From contig CAJTTS010000002.1 of NCBI GenBank assembly GCA_910579155.1, forward strand, positions 1 to 64,000: a stretch of DNA of 64,000 nt, written 5' to 3'. This document shows positions 41,233 to 49,629 of this stretch, one piece after another. The notes beneath the pieces were generated by a model that saw only the letters and a list, made by a program, of their open reading frames with translations, had not been told where the DNA came from and did no database searches. Every line of letters starts with the position of its first letter. Positions within the stretch are counted from its first letter, which is position 1. Position numbers and translations under genes: made by a program. The stretch comes from an uncultured Oscillospiraceae bacterium. GTDB lineage: Bacteria; Bacillota_A; Clostridia; Oscillospirales; Oscillospiraceae.

Positions 41233-42902
41233 CCGTTTCCAGCCACCTGCTCCAGCGCCCGCCTCACATCGGCGGCGATCTCCCGCATGGCCTCCGGCCG
41301 GACCTTGCGCACCTGGCGGTCGTAGGTATACAGGCCGTTGGTCTCCCCCTCCACGTCGCTGAGCTGGGTGTAAATGCACCCGCATAGGCCGTTGGGGATG
41401 GAGGGCAACACCATATCGTCATACAGCCCGCGGATGCGAAGCTCCAGGTCCAACTCCGTCCGGCACTGCTCGCCGTAGCCGTAATTTTTGCGCTCCCGGG
41501 TGACGTGGCCCTCGATGCGGCGGGAGAAGCCGCCGCACTCGCTGAGGAACAAAAACCTCCCCGGCTTTGTCCCTTCCAGCACCCGGCTGTTGAAATAAAC
41601 GTGCTCGCTCTGCACGTCGCTCTCCCGCTGGGCAAACCAGCCGGAGGTGGTCATAAAGAACCGGGTGGGGTCGGCGGGCTTGAGCAGGCGGTAAATGCGG
41701 TCGGAGTCATACTGTCCCCAGCCCTCGTTGAAAATGGTCCAGCCGATGATGCAGGGGTGGTTGTTCAGGTGGGCGACGGTGTCCAGGCAGTGGCGCTCAA
41801 AAAACGCCTTGCGCTGCTCGCTGCCGCCGCTCCTCAGGTCGCCGCGCTTTTTGTACCCCAGGGTGGGCAGAACGGTATCCCGGACATAGCGGTACTCCCC
41901 TGAGTTCACCATGTCCTGCACCACCAGCATACCCAAGCGGTCGCAGGCGTAATAGAACGCCTCCGGCTCCACCTTGATATGCTTGCGCAGGGTGTTGAAG
42001 CCCAGCTCCTTCATCCGCATCACATCCGCGTCGTATTCCTCCGGGTTCCTGGGCAGAAACAGGCCGTCCCGGAAATACCCCTGGTCCAGCACGCCGTGGA
42101 GGAAGATGGGCTTGCCGTTGAGGCACAGGCGGGTGTGGCCGCCGGTCTCCCTGGTGGTCACGGTGCGCAGGGCGAAGTAGCTCTCCACCCGATCGGTGGC
42201 GGTGGCAATGGTCATGGGATATAAGTAGGGGTCGTCCGGCTCCCACAGATGGGGCTCGGGCACCTCCAGGCGGAGGGGGCTGTCCTTCCCGGCGGCGGTA
42301 AGCACTTTTCCGCTTCCCAGCGGGACGGCCAAATTGTACTCCGCCCCGCCCGCGTCCACCTCCACGGTGACGCCGGTCAGGTCCGGAGTGAGGCGCACAG
42401 AGCGCACCGCGCCCTTGTCCGGGACGGCCTCCAGCCAAACCGGTTGCCAGATACCGGACACGGGGGTGTACCACATGCCGTGGGGGCGCTTGTGCTGCTT
42501 TCCGTAAGGGTAGTCGTGGCTGAGTGCGTCCACGGCCTTCACCTCCAGCCGGTTCTCCCCCGGGCGCAGGGCGGCGGTGACATCCGCAGAGAAGGGCAGA
42601 TACCCCCCCTCGTGGCGCGTCAGGGAAACGCCGTTGACTATGACCTCCGCCACCTGGTCCACCGCCCCGAAGTGGAGCAGCACCCGATAGTCCTTGGGGG
42701 CGAAGCCCTCCGGGAGGGTGAACGCCGTCTCATACCACAGCACATCCCCCGCCGTTCCCTGCCAAACGGACAGCGGGGCCTGGGGCGGCCAAGGCGTTTG
42801 GATGGGCCTTCCGTTCAGCGTCCAGCCTCGGTTCAGGGGGAAAAAGCTGTCCCGCCGGAGCTGCGGGCGGGGGTAGTACCGCTCCCAACCACTGTGTTCC
42901 AT
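41229..42902 (-). CDS. Glycoside hydrolase family 2 enzyme
   Basis: The 557-residue protein has the GH2 order: a jelly-roll sugar-binding domain (about 20-160, with FGAVDQVAEVIVNGVSL), an Ig-like domain (about 165-250) and a TIM barrel (250-550). The barrel holds the acid/base motif TIFNEGWGQYD and a nucleophile candidate in FLSECGG. Members cut beta-galactosides, beta-glucuronides or beta-mannosides; I cannot choose. There is no signal peptide, so it acts inside the cell. The gene has no sugar transporter beside it. A possible extended -10 (TGG-TATGAT, 42946-42941) lies upstream. Confidence 0.85.
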   Translation of the reverse strand: MEHSGWERYYPRPQLRRDSFFPLNRGWTLNGRPIQTPWPPQAPLSVWQGTAGDVLWYETAFTLPEGFAPKDYRVLLHFGAVDQVAEVIVNGVSLTRHEGGYLPFSADVTAALRPGENRLEVKAVDALSHDYPYGKQHKRPHGMWYTPVSGIWQPVWLEAVPDKGAVRSVRLTPDLTGVTVEVDAGGAEYNLAVPLGSGKVLTAAGKDSPLRLEVPEPHLWEPDDPYLYPMTIATATDRVESYFALRTVTTRETGGHTRLCLNGKPIFLHGVLDQGYFRDGLFLPRNPEEYDADVMRMKELGFNTLRKHIKVEPEAFYYACDRLGMLVVQDMVNSGEYRYVRDTVLPTLGYKKRGDLRSGGSEQRKAFFERHCLDTVAHLNNHPCIIGWTIFNEGWGQYDSDRIYRLLKPADPTRFFMTTSGWFAQRESDVQSEHVYFNSRVLEGTKPGRFLFLSECGGFSRRIEGHVTRERKNYGYGEQCRTELDLELRIRGLYDDMVLPSIPNGLCGCIYTQLSDVEGETNGLYTYDRQVRKVRPEAMREIAADVRRALEQVAGNG

Positions 42903-42971
42903 CGTCTCACTCCCTTTATCACAAATATTAGATCGCTTTCATCATACCATTTCCCGGGAAAAAAGGCAATC

Positions 42972-43007
42972 AAAAACTCCCGCACCCACCGGGGCACGGG
43001 AGTTTTT
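42972..43007 (-). terminator. spoVT terminator
   Basis: An 11-bp stem (42972-42982 with 42997-43007) with A/T-rich ends lies 24 bases after the spoVT stop and is followed on the minus strand by TTTTTG. Confidence 0.8.
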
Positions 43008-43030
43008 GCGGTCATACGGGCCGGATCAGT

Positions 43031-43564
43031 TCAGCTCTCCATATGGCGGCCCAGAAAGCCGGCCACCGTCTGGGCCAGCTTCAGCTCCACCTCGCCTAGG
43101 GCGGGGGCGTCCCCGTCGGACACAAAAGCCACGCAGCCCAGCACATCCCCCTCGGACAGGATGGGCACGGCGATAAGCACCCGGTACTTCTCCCCACCGT
43201 CGCACAGGGGCATGGGCTGGTCGGTCTGGACACTGCGGCGCTCCTCCATCACCTGCTCCACCTGGGGGGAGACGCGCTTGTCCACCACCTCCCTGCGGGG
43301 CATGCCTCCGGCGGCAATGACGCTGTCCCGGTCGGTGATCACGGCGGGCAAGCCCGCCACCCGGCTGATGGTGTCGCAGAGTTGGGCTGCGAAGTCGGAC
43401 ACGTCGCCCAATTGAGAGTATTTTTTGAAAATGACGCCGCCCTCACGGTCCGTGTAAATCTCCAAGGGGTCGCCCTCGCGTATGCGCATGGTGCGCCGGA
43501 TCTCCTTGGGGATCACCACCCGGCCCAGGTCGTCGATGCGGCGCACGATCCCAGTCGCTTTCAT
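43031..43564 (-). CDS. spoVT: Stage V sporulation regulator SpoVT
   Basis: The 177-residue protein has an N-terminal AbrB-type swapped-hairpin DNA-binding domain (MKATGIVRRIDDLGRVVIPK, then EIRRTMRIREGDPLEIY). A C-terminal GAF-like domain follows (about 60-177), the arrangement of SpoVT. It tunes forespore sigma-G gene expression late in sporulation. The frame extends 87 bases upstream, but the ATG at 43564 has AGGAGG at ideal spacing. A sigma-G-like promoter lies at 43621-43650. Its presence supports a spore-forming host. Confidence 0.92.
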   Translation of the reverse strand: MKATGIVRRIDDLGRVVIPKEIRRTMRIREGDPLEIYTDREGGVIFKKYSQLGDVSDFAAQLCDTISRVAGLPAVITDRDSVIAAGGMPRREVVDKRVSPQVEQVMEERRSVQTDQPMPLCDGGEKYRVLIAVPILSEGDVLGCVAFVSDGDAPALGEVELKLAQTVAGFLGRHMES

Positions 43565-43620
43565 GGTTTTCCTCCTGCGTTCCGCCGCGGTTTCCCACGG
43601 CATTTTTTTCGTTCCAACTG

Positions 43621-43650
43621 TATTATCCGCAAGATTTGGAAGTGTATTCA
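43621..43650 (-). promoter_or_regulatory. Sigma-G-like promoter of spoVT
   Basis: On the minus strand TGAATA (43650-43645) is followed after 17 bases by GATAATA (43627-43621), close to the forespore sigma-G/F pattern (TGAATA, CATAMTA). It is 57 bases ahead of the ATG. The rest of 43651-43782 holds no gene. Confidence 0.6.
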
Positions 43651-43782
43651 ATTTCAGCCGCTGGTTTTCTTTGGAAGAATGCTATGGCAAAGAGGCCCGC
43701 GCTCCAGCTCCTTGTCCGCGGAAATACGGCGGTACATCCGTTTCGCTCTGCCGCCAGTCTCGGTCGTCCACCCGCTTCACAC

Positions 43783-45051
43783 CTACCAGTGAAGGAAATG
43801 CTTCACCTTCTTGGCAAATCCCCACAGCGGCTTGGGAAGGTGCTTCTTGGTATAGATAACTAACGCGCCTTTCACCCCAATCTCCGGTTGGATACGACTT
43901 TCTAGCGGAACAAAATCAAAATAGGTGCTATAAAATTCAAATTCATCTTGTAACTTAAACTGTTGCAGCATCATACGATGCTCTTGATCAAACTCCTGGT
44001 TCTCTTTATTCGCTTTCTTCTTTTTTAAAGAAACGCAAAATTCGTTGGTGTTCTCTTTATCATTATAAAAAGATACTTCCTCTAAATCTATAAGCCCCAA
44101 CTCATTTAAATCGTTGATCAGAATTCGGAAAGATCCTGGCGTAAATACCCACTCATGTGCATCAATATACGCAGATGATGCCTCTAGGCCTTGTTTGGCA
44201 AATGCTTTCGTGTTCAAAAAACTCAGTTTCTTCTCAGTTCTTAATGTGTTTCCAGTCCACGAAACAATTCCACCTAGCGATGCACAGTATGAGCGGTTCT
44301 CGACCAATGTCCCTCGTCCATGTCTGCTGGTTTCACCAAAATGCTTGTCAATCACTTGAGATAAGCTCGTATTCTCTCGAAAAAAATCAAAGCAATTGTG
44401 CTTATTAGGAACTGCCAATGATAAAATGCCATCCTCCTTTAACATAGCTGCACATTGCTGCAAAAATCCAATAAAATCTGTAGTATGTTCAATTAAGTGA
44501 GAAGCTAATATATAGTCGTAATAGTTTTCTTTTTTAGTTAATTCACTATAGTCTTCACCATTCCAAATATAATCCACATCCTCAATTTGCCATATTAGAC
44601 TTTGGCTATTGGGATCATTACCATATCTTTCACGCAAACCATCTGCATCTAAGCAATCTATCGTTTCTACATCAAAGCCTTTTCTTTTGGGGCAAATGGG
44701 GTTGTATGACGGCCCAATTTCCAATCCCTTTCCTTCAAGATTACATTGTTCTGTAAGTCTTCTAAATCTCTCCCCTATCGAATGCGATACAGCATCATCC
44801 ACGCAAAGCATACGCCCCTCTTTTCTCCCATAAAGCTCATAGTGTAAAAGGGGATTCGTCCTTGCTCTTGCCACATCAGGATTCATTTTAAGATAATTCT
44901 TTGTAGAAAATTTATCGGAAGGGTCTAAACCTTTTTTCCACCCATGTTCCAAGTAATGCAATGCCGGATTTTGGGGAACATGGTAAGTTTCCCCATACCA
45001 TGCGGCATCAAAAAGTCTAGATGACATAATAATTTCTTCATAAGATTTCAT
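43783..45051 (-). CDS. SAM-dependent methyltransferase of the polysaccharide locus
   Basis: The 422-residue protein has an N-terminal segment (about 1-85, SRLFDAAWYGETYHVPQNPA, then LHYLEHGWKKGLDPS) of the kind found on cell-surface glycan enzymes. A class I methyltransferase core follows (about 105-240: GKGLEIGPSYNP, DVETIDCLDADGL, YDYILASHLIEHTTDFIGFL). The last 34 residues (KGALVIYTKKHLPKPLWGFA region) match the tail of the RgpF-like protein upstream, although the rest is unrelated. The DNA is clearly richer in A+T than the housekeeping genes around it. It is the last gene of the minus-strand glycan operon, separated from the previous gene by 250 bases with hairpins. Confidence 0.8.
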   Translation of the reverse strand: MKSYEEIIMSSRLFDAAWYGETYHVPQNPALHYLEHGWKKGLDPSDKFSTKNYLKMNPDVARARTNPLLHYELYGRKEGRMLCVDDAVSHSIGERFRRLTEQCNLEGKGLEIGPSYNPICPKRKGFDVETIDCLDADGLRERYGNDPNSQSLIWQIEDVDYIWNGEDYSELTKKENYYDYILASHLIEHTTDFIGFLQQCAAMLKEDGILSLAVPNKHNCFDFFRENTSLSQVIDKHFGETSRHGRGTLVENRSYCASLGGIVSWTGNTLRTEKKLSFLNTKAFAKQGLEASSAYIDAHEWVFTPGSFRILINDLNELGLIDLEEVSFYNDKENTNEFCVSLKKKKANKENQEFDQEHRMMLQQFKLQDEFEFYSTYFDFVPLESRIQPEIGVKGALVIYTKKHLPKPLWGFAKKVKHFLHW

Positions 45052-45132
45052 ATAGCTTTCTCCTTCCGAATGGCGCAGCTTTACATGTTTTATCTTTTGA
45101 TTACGGTTCTACCATCCGAATGACTTCAAGGC

Positions 45133-45178
45133 GCCCTTGTTTTGCAAAGCAAAACAAGGGCAGTGTACTGTACACTGC
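45133..45178. repeat. Two adjacent palindromes in the glycan operon
   Basis: A 13-bp inverted repeat with a 3-nt loop (45133-45145 with 45149-45161) is directly followed by an 8-bp one (45160-45167 with 45171-45178). They lie in the 250-base gap between the RgpF-like and methyltransferase genes. They may act as a terminator pair, a processing site or the scar of a mobile element. No gene is visible in 45052-45301. Confidence 0.5.
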
Positions 45179-45301
45179 CGAAAATTTCCCTTTTTAGGCA
45201 CATCGCAGAAGCAGTGCATTACCCCTTCAAGTCTTCCGCCACAGTTTCGCCCAATTCCCCGAACACCCTGACCGTTCTGGTGATCCCAACTCGCCTCATT
45301 C

Positions 45302-47188
45302 CTACCAGCGGAGTAATTGTTTGGCCTTTTTGGCAAATCCCCACAATGGCTTAGGAAGATGCTTTTTTATATAGTTGACCAAGGCGCCTTTCAGCCCGAT
45401 TTGCACAACCGGCATATTGGAACCACCGTGCAGGAGCTGATCAACCCGGTAGTGCATATTGTTGATCTCCAGTGAGGCGTACTCATCCGTCATGACCCAT
45501 CCGCTTAAATACCCCTGATGCTGCGCGACAAAGGGGAAAATCCGCTCCAGTGCGTGAAGCAATGTGCTATCTTCAGGCACTGGCTCAGGCGGGAAATCGT
45601 CATAAGTCCAGGGATAGTCGAACAGCGGCGCAAGCGCGTCACGCCTGCACCAAAAGGCCGTACCCAGCGCCAACGGCCATTTATCCTCAGAGATGTCAAC
45701 GTTCAGTCCCAGCCTTTCGGCCAAAGCCTTTGTCTGTTCAAAACAACCGCCACCCCAGAAGCGGCTTAGAAAATTCTCAAAATAGTATCCATGCAAAGGT
45801 GGCGGCGGCGCCAGCAAGCCAATTTCCGGATGACTCTCAAATAAATTGAGAACGTTTTCTACATACGCGCCAGTTCCAATGGTGTTTTCGACAATTATTT
45901 CTTGAAAATCCCTGGATAACATTGTAGGCTCCCCCTTATGCGGACCTTTGTCATGGCAAAACCCAATCAAATCATACTCCTTCAGATAAGGCGCGGCGGC
46001 CACCAGCAAAGCAGACAGCTCCCTACCCAGATCCTCCGCGAGCACTACACGGAGCCTGCCACCTAATATCGGGGAAAACATTTGATAAACGGCATCCAAG
46101 CTTTCCTTTGGCTTTGTCACTAATATAACATCTACATAAGAAGGAATGCCGCTCATATATGGCCGTAAAAGGTCAAATCTTTCCATATGGCGGAGGGAAA
46201 AAATTATCACAGCTCGGGAACTGCTCTGCCGCTCTTGAACCACCAACTCTTTCGGCAGAACGTATTGCAAATGCAAATTAGTGAATATATCCGCAACATT
46301 ATATATCCGAAGAACGTTTTTAAAAATCATCGTGGCATCATAATTGGTTTCCGACATGATGTAGTCTAAACATCTTCGCATCTGCATTCCATTACAAGTC
46401 CCTAAATACTCACTATAAGCAAGTCCAAAATTCGACCGTTTCAGCAAAGGATATCTCCTGTTTTTAATTAGCTCATAGGGACTAAAAGCATACTGATTGG
46501 TTGCTTGCCATATATCTCCATCAATATCTGTCGTATCGACAAATGTATCCCATGTAAAGCCGCAATCCGAAAAATGCTTCGTGAACACAACCTCATTCCG
46601 GGCAATCACTTCATCCCGGCTTTGATAACACGGTTGTCCTTCCCAGTATCGTTTAAATTTATAGCTTGTATGCATTTTTTTGCGGATCACAATAAAATAA
46701 GACTGGATATGCGCCGGAAGATATGGATATGGGCACAAATCAGGGCCTATTGCGTGCTTCGCATGTGCGGTCAGCCCCCAGAAATCCACCGGCCGCTTCG
46801 CCATCTCATCAAAAACCTCGCGGAACGGATAAAGCGGCCCAAAAAATGAGTCATTGAGCAGCACCAGCTCGTCATATTCGGCAATCTGGTCCCAGCCCAG
46901 ATAATCGATCATTGCCTCTTTCCACGCGCCTGCGTCAAAGCCTTCATTCTCACGAACCAGCAAATCATGCGTCAATGCCTCCAGGCGCTTTCTACCATCC
47001 GCAGTCAGCTTTCCATTCACAACAACCACAAGACGAGTCAAGTTTTCCTTTAAATCCTTCAACAGATATGGAATATAATCATCAATTATTCCATCCTTGT
47101 CGTAACACATACAAATAGCAAGCCGCCTGACTCCATCCGGCAGCCCCTGCGGATAATACCGGCTCTCCCTCTGCGCTTTCTCGCTCAT
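45302..47188 (-). CDS. Rhamnan synthesis F (RgpF)-like protein
   Basis: The 628-residue protein matches the RgpF family (rhamnan/rhamnose-glucose polysaccharide synthesis). There are two related halves. The first has LAICMCYDKDGIIDDYIPYL, VRENEGFDAGAWKEAMI, YDELVLLNDSFFGPLYPF and FWGLTAHAK. The second has EYDLIGFCHDKGPHKG, the ENVLNLFESHPEIGLLAPPP block and ALGTAFWCRRDAL. Family members are probable glycosyltransferases for rhamnose-containing glycans. The last 34 residues are shared with the downstream methyltransferase. Its start overlaps the preceding gene by four bases. A+T content is raised. Confidence 0.85.
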   Translation of the reverse strand: MSEKAQRESRYYPQGLPDGVRRLAICMCYDKDGIIDDYIPYLLKDLKENLTRLVVVVNGKLTADGRKRLEALTHDLLVRENEGFDAGAWKEAMIDYLGWDQIAEYDELVLLNDSFFGPLYPFREVFDEMAKRPVDFWGLTAHAKHAIGPDLCPYPYLPAHIQSYFIVIRKKMHTSYKFKRYWEGQPCYQSRDEVIARNEVVFTKHFSDCGFTWDTFVDTTDIDGDIWQATNQYAFSPYELIKNRRYPLLKRSNFGLAYSEYLGTCNGMQMRRCLDYIMSETNYDATMIFKNVLRIYNVADIFTNLHLQYVLPKELVVQERQSSSRAVIIFSLRHMERFDLLRPYMSGIPSYVDVILVTKPKESLDAVYQMFSPILGGRLRVVLAEDLGRELSALLVAAAPYLKEYDLIGFCHDKGPHKGEPTMLSRDFQEIIVENTIGTGAYVENVLNLFESHPEIGLLAPPPPLHGYYFENFLSRFWGGGCFEQTKALAERLGLNVDISEDKWPLALGTAFWCRRDALAPLFDYPWTYDDFPPEPVPEDSTLLHALERIFPFVAQHQGYLSGWVMTDEYASLEINNMHYRVDQLLHGGSNMPVVQIGLKGALVNYIKKHLPKPLWGFAKKAKQLLRW

Positions 47189-47631
47189 GGCCCAGTTTCC
47201 TCCCTTTTCAGCAATGCTTTCAGCACATCAAGTATGACACGAGCCGGTTTCGTGATTTTCCAGAAAAACGCGTTGGATATTACATGGTAGGCATCCTGCG
47301 CCTGGGCCAACTGCTGTCTCAACGTTTCACAATGTTGAGTGAAATCATGTTTTTGTAGTTCTAACTGCCTCTCATATGCTGTTTTCTGCTCTCTCCACCG
47401 CATTTCCATATCATTAACGATTTTCTTCCACTCGGCTTCGCTTATACGGATATTTCTCTCATAGTCTTCCACCTGGCGCAACCAATCCGCACTCTTTTTG
47501 AAATAAATCGCCTGTGGGGCCGCATATGTTGGTCTATAATTTAAGTCATTATAAAACCCTTCTTCGGCAAATAATCGGACCCAATATTCCCGTTGCCGTA
47601 CATTAAAATGCGTCCTTTCAAAAAAAATCAT
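47185..47631 (-). CDS. C-terminal half of a frameshifted methyltransferase: coiled coil and membrane-proximal tail
   Basis: This frame (148 codons from its first ATG) continues the methyltransferase encoded upstream. If one T is removed from the T8 run at 47627-47620, the text reads PDDFFERTHFNVRQREYW without a break. It then carries the end of the methyltransferase fold (LFAEEGFYNDLNYRPTYAAP), a coiled coil of about 75 residues (SADWLRQVEDYERNIRISEA onward) and the tail FFWKITKPARVILDVLKALL, a motif seen at the ends of glycan enzymes. It overlaps the RgpF-like start by four bases. Whether it is translated alone, by frameshifting, or only in T7 cells is unknown. Confidence 0.7.
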   Translation of the reverse strand: MIFFERTHFNVRQREYWVRLFAEEGFYNDLNYRPTYAAPQAIYFKKSADWLRQVEDYERNIRISEAEWKKIVNDMEMRWREQKTAYERQLELQKHDFTQHCETLRQQLAQAQDAYHVISNAFFWKITKPARVILDVLKALLKREETGP

Positions 47632-48055
47632 CCGGTGTAGAAGAAAAAATCACACGTTCAGAAAGTGTGCAAAGATTTCGAATCGTTTTTCTCCCCTCTT
47701 CCTCATAGAGATGCTCCAGCATCTCGATAGTAACGACCAGATCATAGCGGCGCGGCAACACCGCCGGAAGCGGATCAGTAACAGAACCAACTACGCAATA
47801 GGGCCTGATGTCCTCTCGTACCTTTGAGATTGCATATTCAGAAATATCAATCCCATAGGCTTCCACGCCGCGATCACGCAATGCGGACACTAAATAGCCC
47901 ATTGCGCAACCGGCATCCAGCACAGTTTTGGGTTTCAAGTCCTTTACGATGCGGTCCGCAATAGCATCGAAATGCGGAACCCAAGTAGATGTATCCTCAT
48001 AGGCAACGGAACCACAATAACTGTGGTAGTATTCATAATTATATAGTTCACTCAT
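47618..48055 (-). CDS. N-terminal half of a frameshifted SAM-dependent methyltransferase
   Basis: The 145-residue product has the class I methyltransferase core: VLDAGCAMGYLVSALRDRGV (SAM-binding motif I), AYGIDISEYAI, and YDLVVTIEMLEHLYEEEGRK. It stops early at TGA 47620-47618, directly inside the homopolymer T8. The missing part of the fold is encoded in the next frame, so the intact protein would be about 290 residues with a coiled coil. In ABC-exporter glycan loci such methyltransferase-coiled-coil proteins (for example WbdD) cap chains and set length. It follows Wzt by 6 bases. Confidence 0.75.
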   Translation of the reverse strand: MSELYNYEYYHSYCGSVAYEDTSTWVPHFDAIADRIVKDLKPKTVLDAGCAMGYLVSALRDRGVEAYGIDISEYAISKVREDIRPYCVVGSVTDPLPAVLPRRYDLVVTIEMLEHLYEEEGRKTIRNLCTLSERVIFSSTPDDFF

Positions 48056-48061
48056 TCACTT

Positions 48062-48793
48062 TCACTCCCCACCTTCGCCTAACTGGTATGCGTCGCACAC
48101 ACGCTGCGCCTCGCCCAGCATTTTCATCTCCCCGTGCTCAAGCCAGAGCACCCGGTCGCACATCGCCCGGACCTGTTCCAGGCTGTGGGAGACAAATAAG
48201 ACCGTCGTCCCGCCGCCCATCAACTCCAGCATCCGTTTCTTGCTTTTCTCCTGGAAATCGGCGTCCCCCACAGACAAAACCTCGTCCACGATCAGAATGT
48301 CCGGCCGCACCACCGTGGCCACGGAAAACGCCAGCCGCGCTACCATGCCGGAGGAGTAGTTGCGCAGCGGCACGTCAATAAACTGCCCCAGCTCGGAGAA
48401 TTCTACAATCTCCTCATATTTTCCCTTTAAAAACTGCTCCGAAAAGCCCAGAATCGCCCCGTTGAGAAACACGTTCTCCCGGCCCGTCAAATCAAAGTCA
48501 AACCCGCTCCCCAGCTCCAGCATGGGCGCGACCACGCCGTTTACCGCCACGCTGCCCCGGGCAGGCTTCAGGATTCCTGAGATCACCTTCAGCAGCGTGG
48601 ACTTTCCCGCGCCGTTATGCCCGACAATCCCAAGCACTTCACCCTTTCGGACCTCAAAACTCAGGTCCTTCAGCGCCCAGAATTCCTCATATCGGACCTT
48701 ACCCTTCAACAGTTGCACAACGTATTCCTTCATGCTCTTCACCCGGTCATAGGTCATCCGGTAGCACAGCGATACATGTTCGGCTCTTATCAT
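48062..48793 (-). CDS. Polysaccharide ABC exporter ATPase (Wzt/TagH-like)
   Basis: The 243-residue ATPase has Walker A GIVGHNGAGKST, the signature region RNYSSGMVARLAFSVA and Walker B ILIVDEVLSVGD. LGSGFDFDLTGRENVFLNGA is the block typical of Wzt/TagH exporters. It lacks the C-terminal carbohydrate-binding domain of long Wzt proteins, so cap recognition by Wzt itself is not expected. The ATG at 48793 has GAGGGA upstream; the longer open frame is a shadow of the permease gene. It lies 8 bases after that permease. Confidence 0.92.
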   Translation of the reverse strand: MIRAEHVSLCYRMTYDRVKSMKEYVVQLLKGKVRYEEFWALKDLSFEVRKGEVLGIVGHNGAGKSTLLKVISGILKPARGSVAVNGVVAPMLELGSGFDFDLTGRENVFLNGAILGFSEQFLKGKYEEIVEFSELGQFIDVPLRNYSSGMVARLAFSVATVVRPDILIVDEVLSVGDADFQEKSKKRMLELMGGGTTVLFVSHSLEQVRAMCDRVLWLEHGEMKMLGEAQRVCDAYQLGEGGE

Positions 48794-48801
48794 GGCTTCC
48801 C

Positions 48802-49599
48802 TCACAGGTTCAGGACAAACTTGTCCTGATTCTTTTTGAATACCGCCGCGCCCACAACCAGCGGTACAAAGGACGCGATCAGGCACAGCGCGTAGGCTTT
48901 TGGCTCCGGAGAAACCCCCTGGATCAGCACGATCCGGATAAACCGGATGATATGGTACAGCGGATTGCACTTGTAGATGAGCATGAATTTTGCCGGGATA
49001 ATGGTCTCAGGGTAAAAAATCGGAGTGGCGTACATCCACAGCAGGCTGACCACTCCCCACAAAAACTGGGTATCCCGGAAAAACACCATCATGGTGGACA
49101 GGATCAGCCCGATCCCCAGGCAGAATCCCACCAGGCAAATCAGCCCGATGGGCAGCAGCAGGATGGCGGGCCGAACCGGCGTCCATGTCAGCAGCATCAC
49201 CAGCAGCAGCGGGATCAGCGACATCAACAGGTTGATACCGGAGGACAGCACCCGCGACAGGGGATAGATATACTTGGGCACATAGACCTTGGTAATCAGC
49301 GAGGCGTTGCCCGTGATGGATTGCAGCGCCATGCCGGTCGATTCGCTGAAAAAATTGAAGCACACAATGCCGGTCAGCAGGTACAGCGGATAATTGGGAA
49401 TATCCGATTTGAACAGTGTAGAAAAGACGATATACTGCACCAGCATGGTCAGCAGCGGGTTGAGGAAACTCCATAAAACCCCCAGAACCGACCGCTTATA
49501 TTTACTTTTGAAATCCCGGGAAACCAACTGCCGCAGCAGGTAGCCGTACCTCCGGAACGCATCGATCAGCCGCGTCACGATGTTGCCTTGCTTTTTCAA
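48802..49599 (-). CDS. Polysaccharide ABC exporter permease (Wzm/TagG-like)
   Basis: The 265-residue integral membrane protein has about six helices. Its N-terminal cytoplasmic motif is LVSRDFKSKYKRSVLGVLWS with FLNPLLTMLVQYIVFSTLFK, the standard ABC-2 O-antigen/teichoic-acid export signature. With the adjacent ATPase it moves a lipid-linked polymer across the membrane. Its position between precursor synthesis genes and chain-modifying genes fits that role. Confidence 0.93.
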   Translation of the reverse strand: MKKQGNIVTRLIDAFRRYGYLLRQLVSRDFKSKYKRSVLGVLWSFLNPLLTMLVQYIVFSTLFKSDIPNYPLYLLTGIVCFNFFSESTGMALQSITGNASLITKVYVPKYIYPLSRVLSSGINLLMSLIPLLLVMLLTWTPVRPAILLLPIGLICLVGFCLGIGLILSTMMVFFRDTQFLWGVVSLLWMYATPIFYPETIIPAKFMLIYKCNPLYHIIRFIRIVLIQGVSPEPKAYALCLIASFVPLVVGAAVFKKNQDKFVLNL

Positions 49600-49629
49600 C
49601 TTCTCTGTACTCCTCCGTGGGCGCCATAT

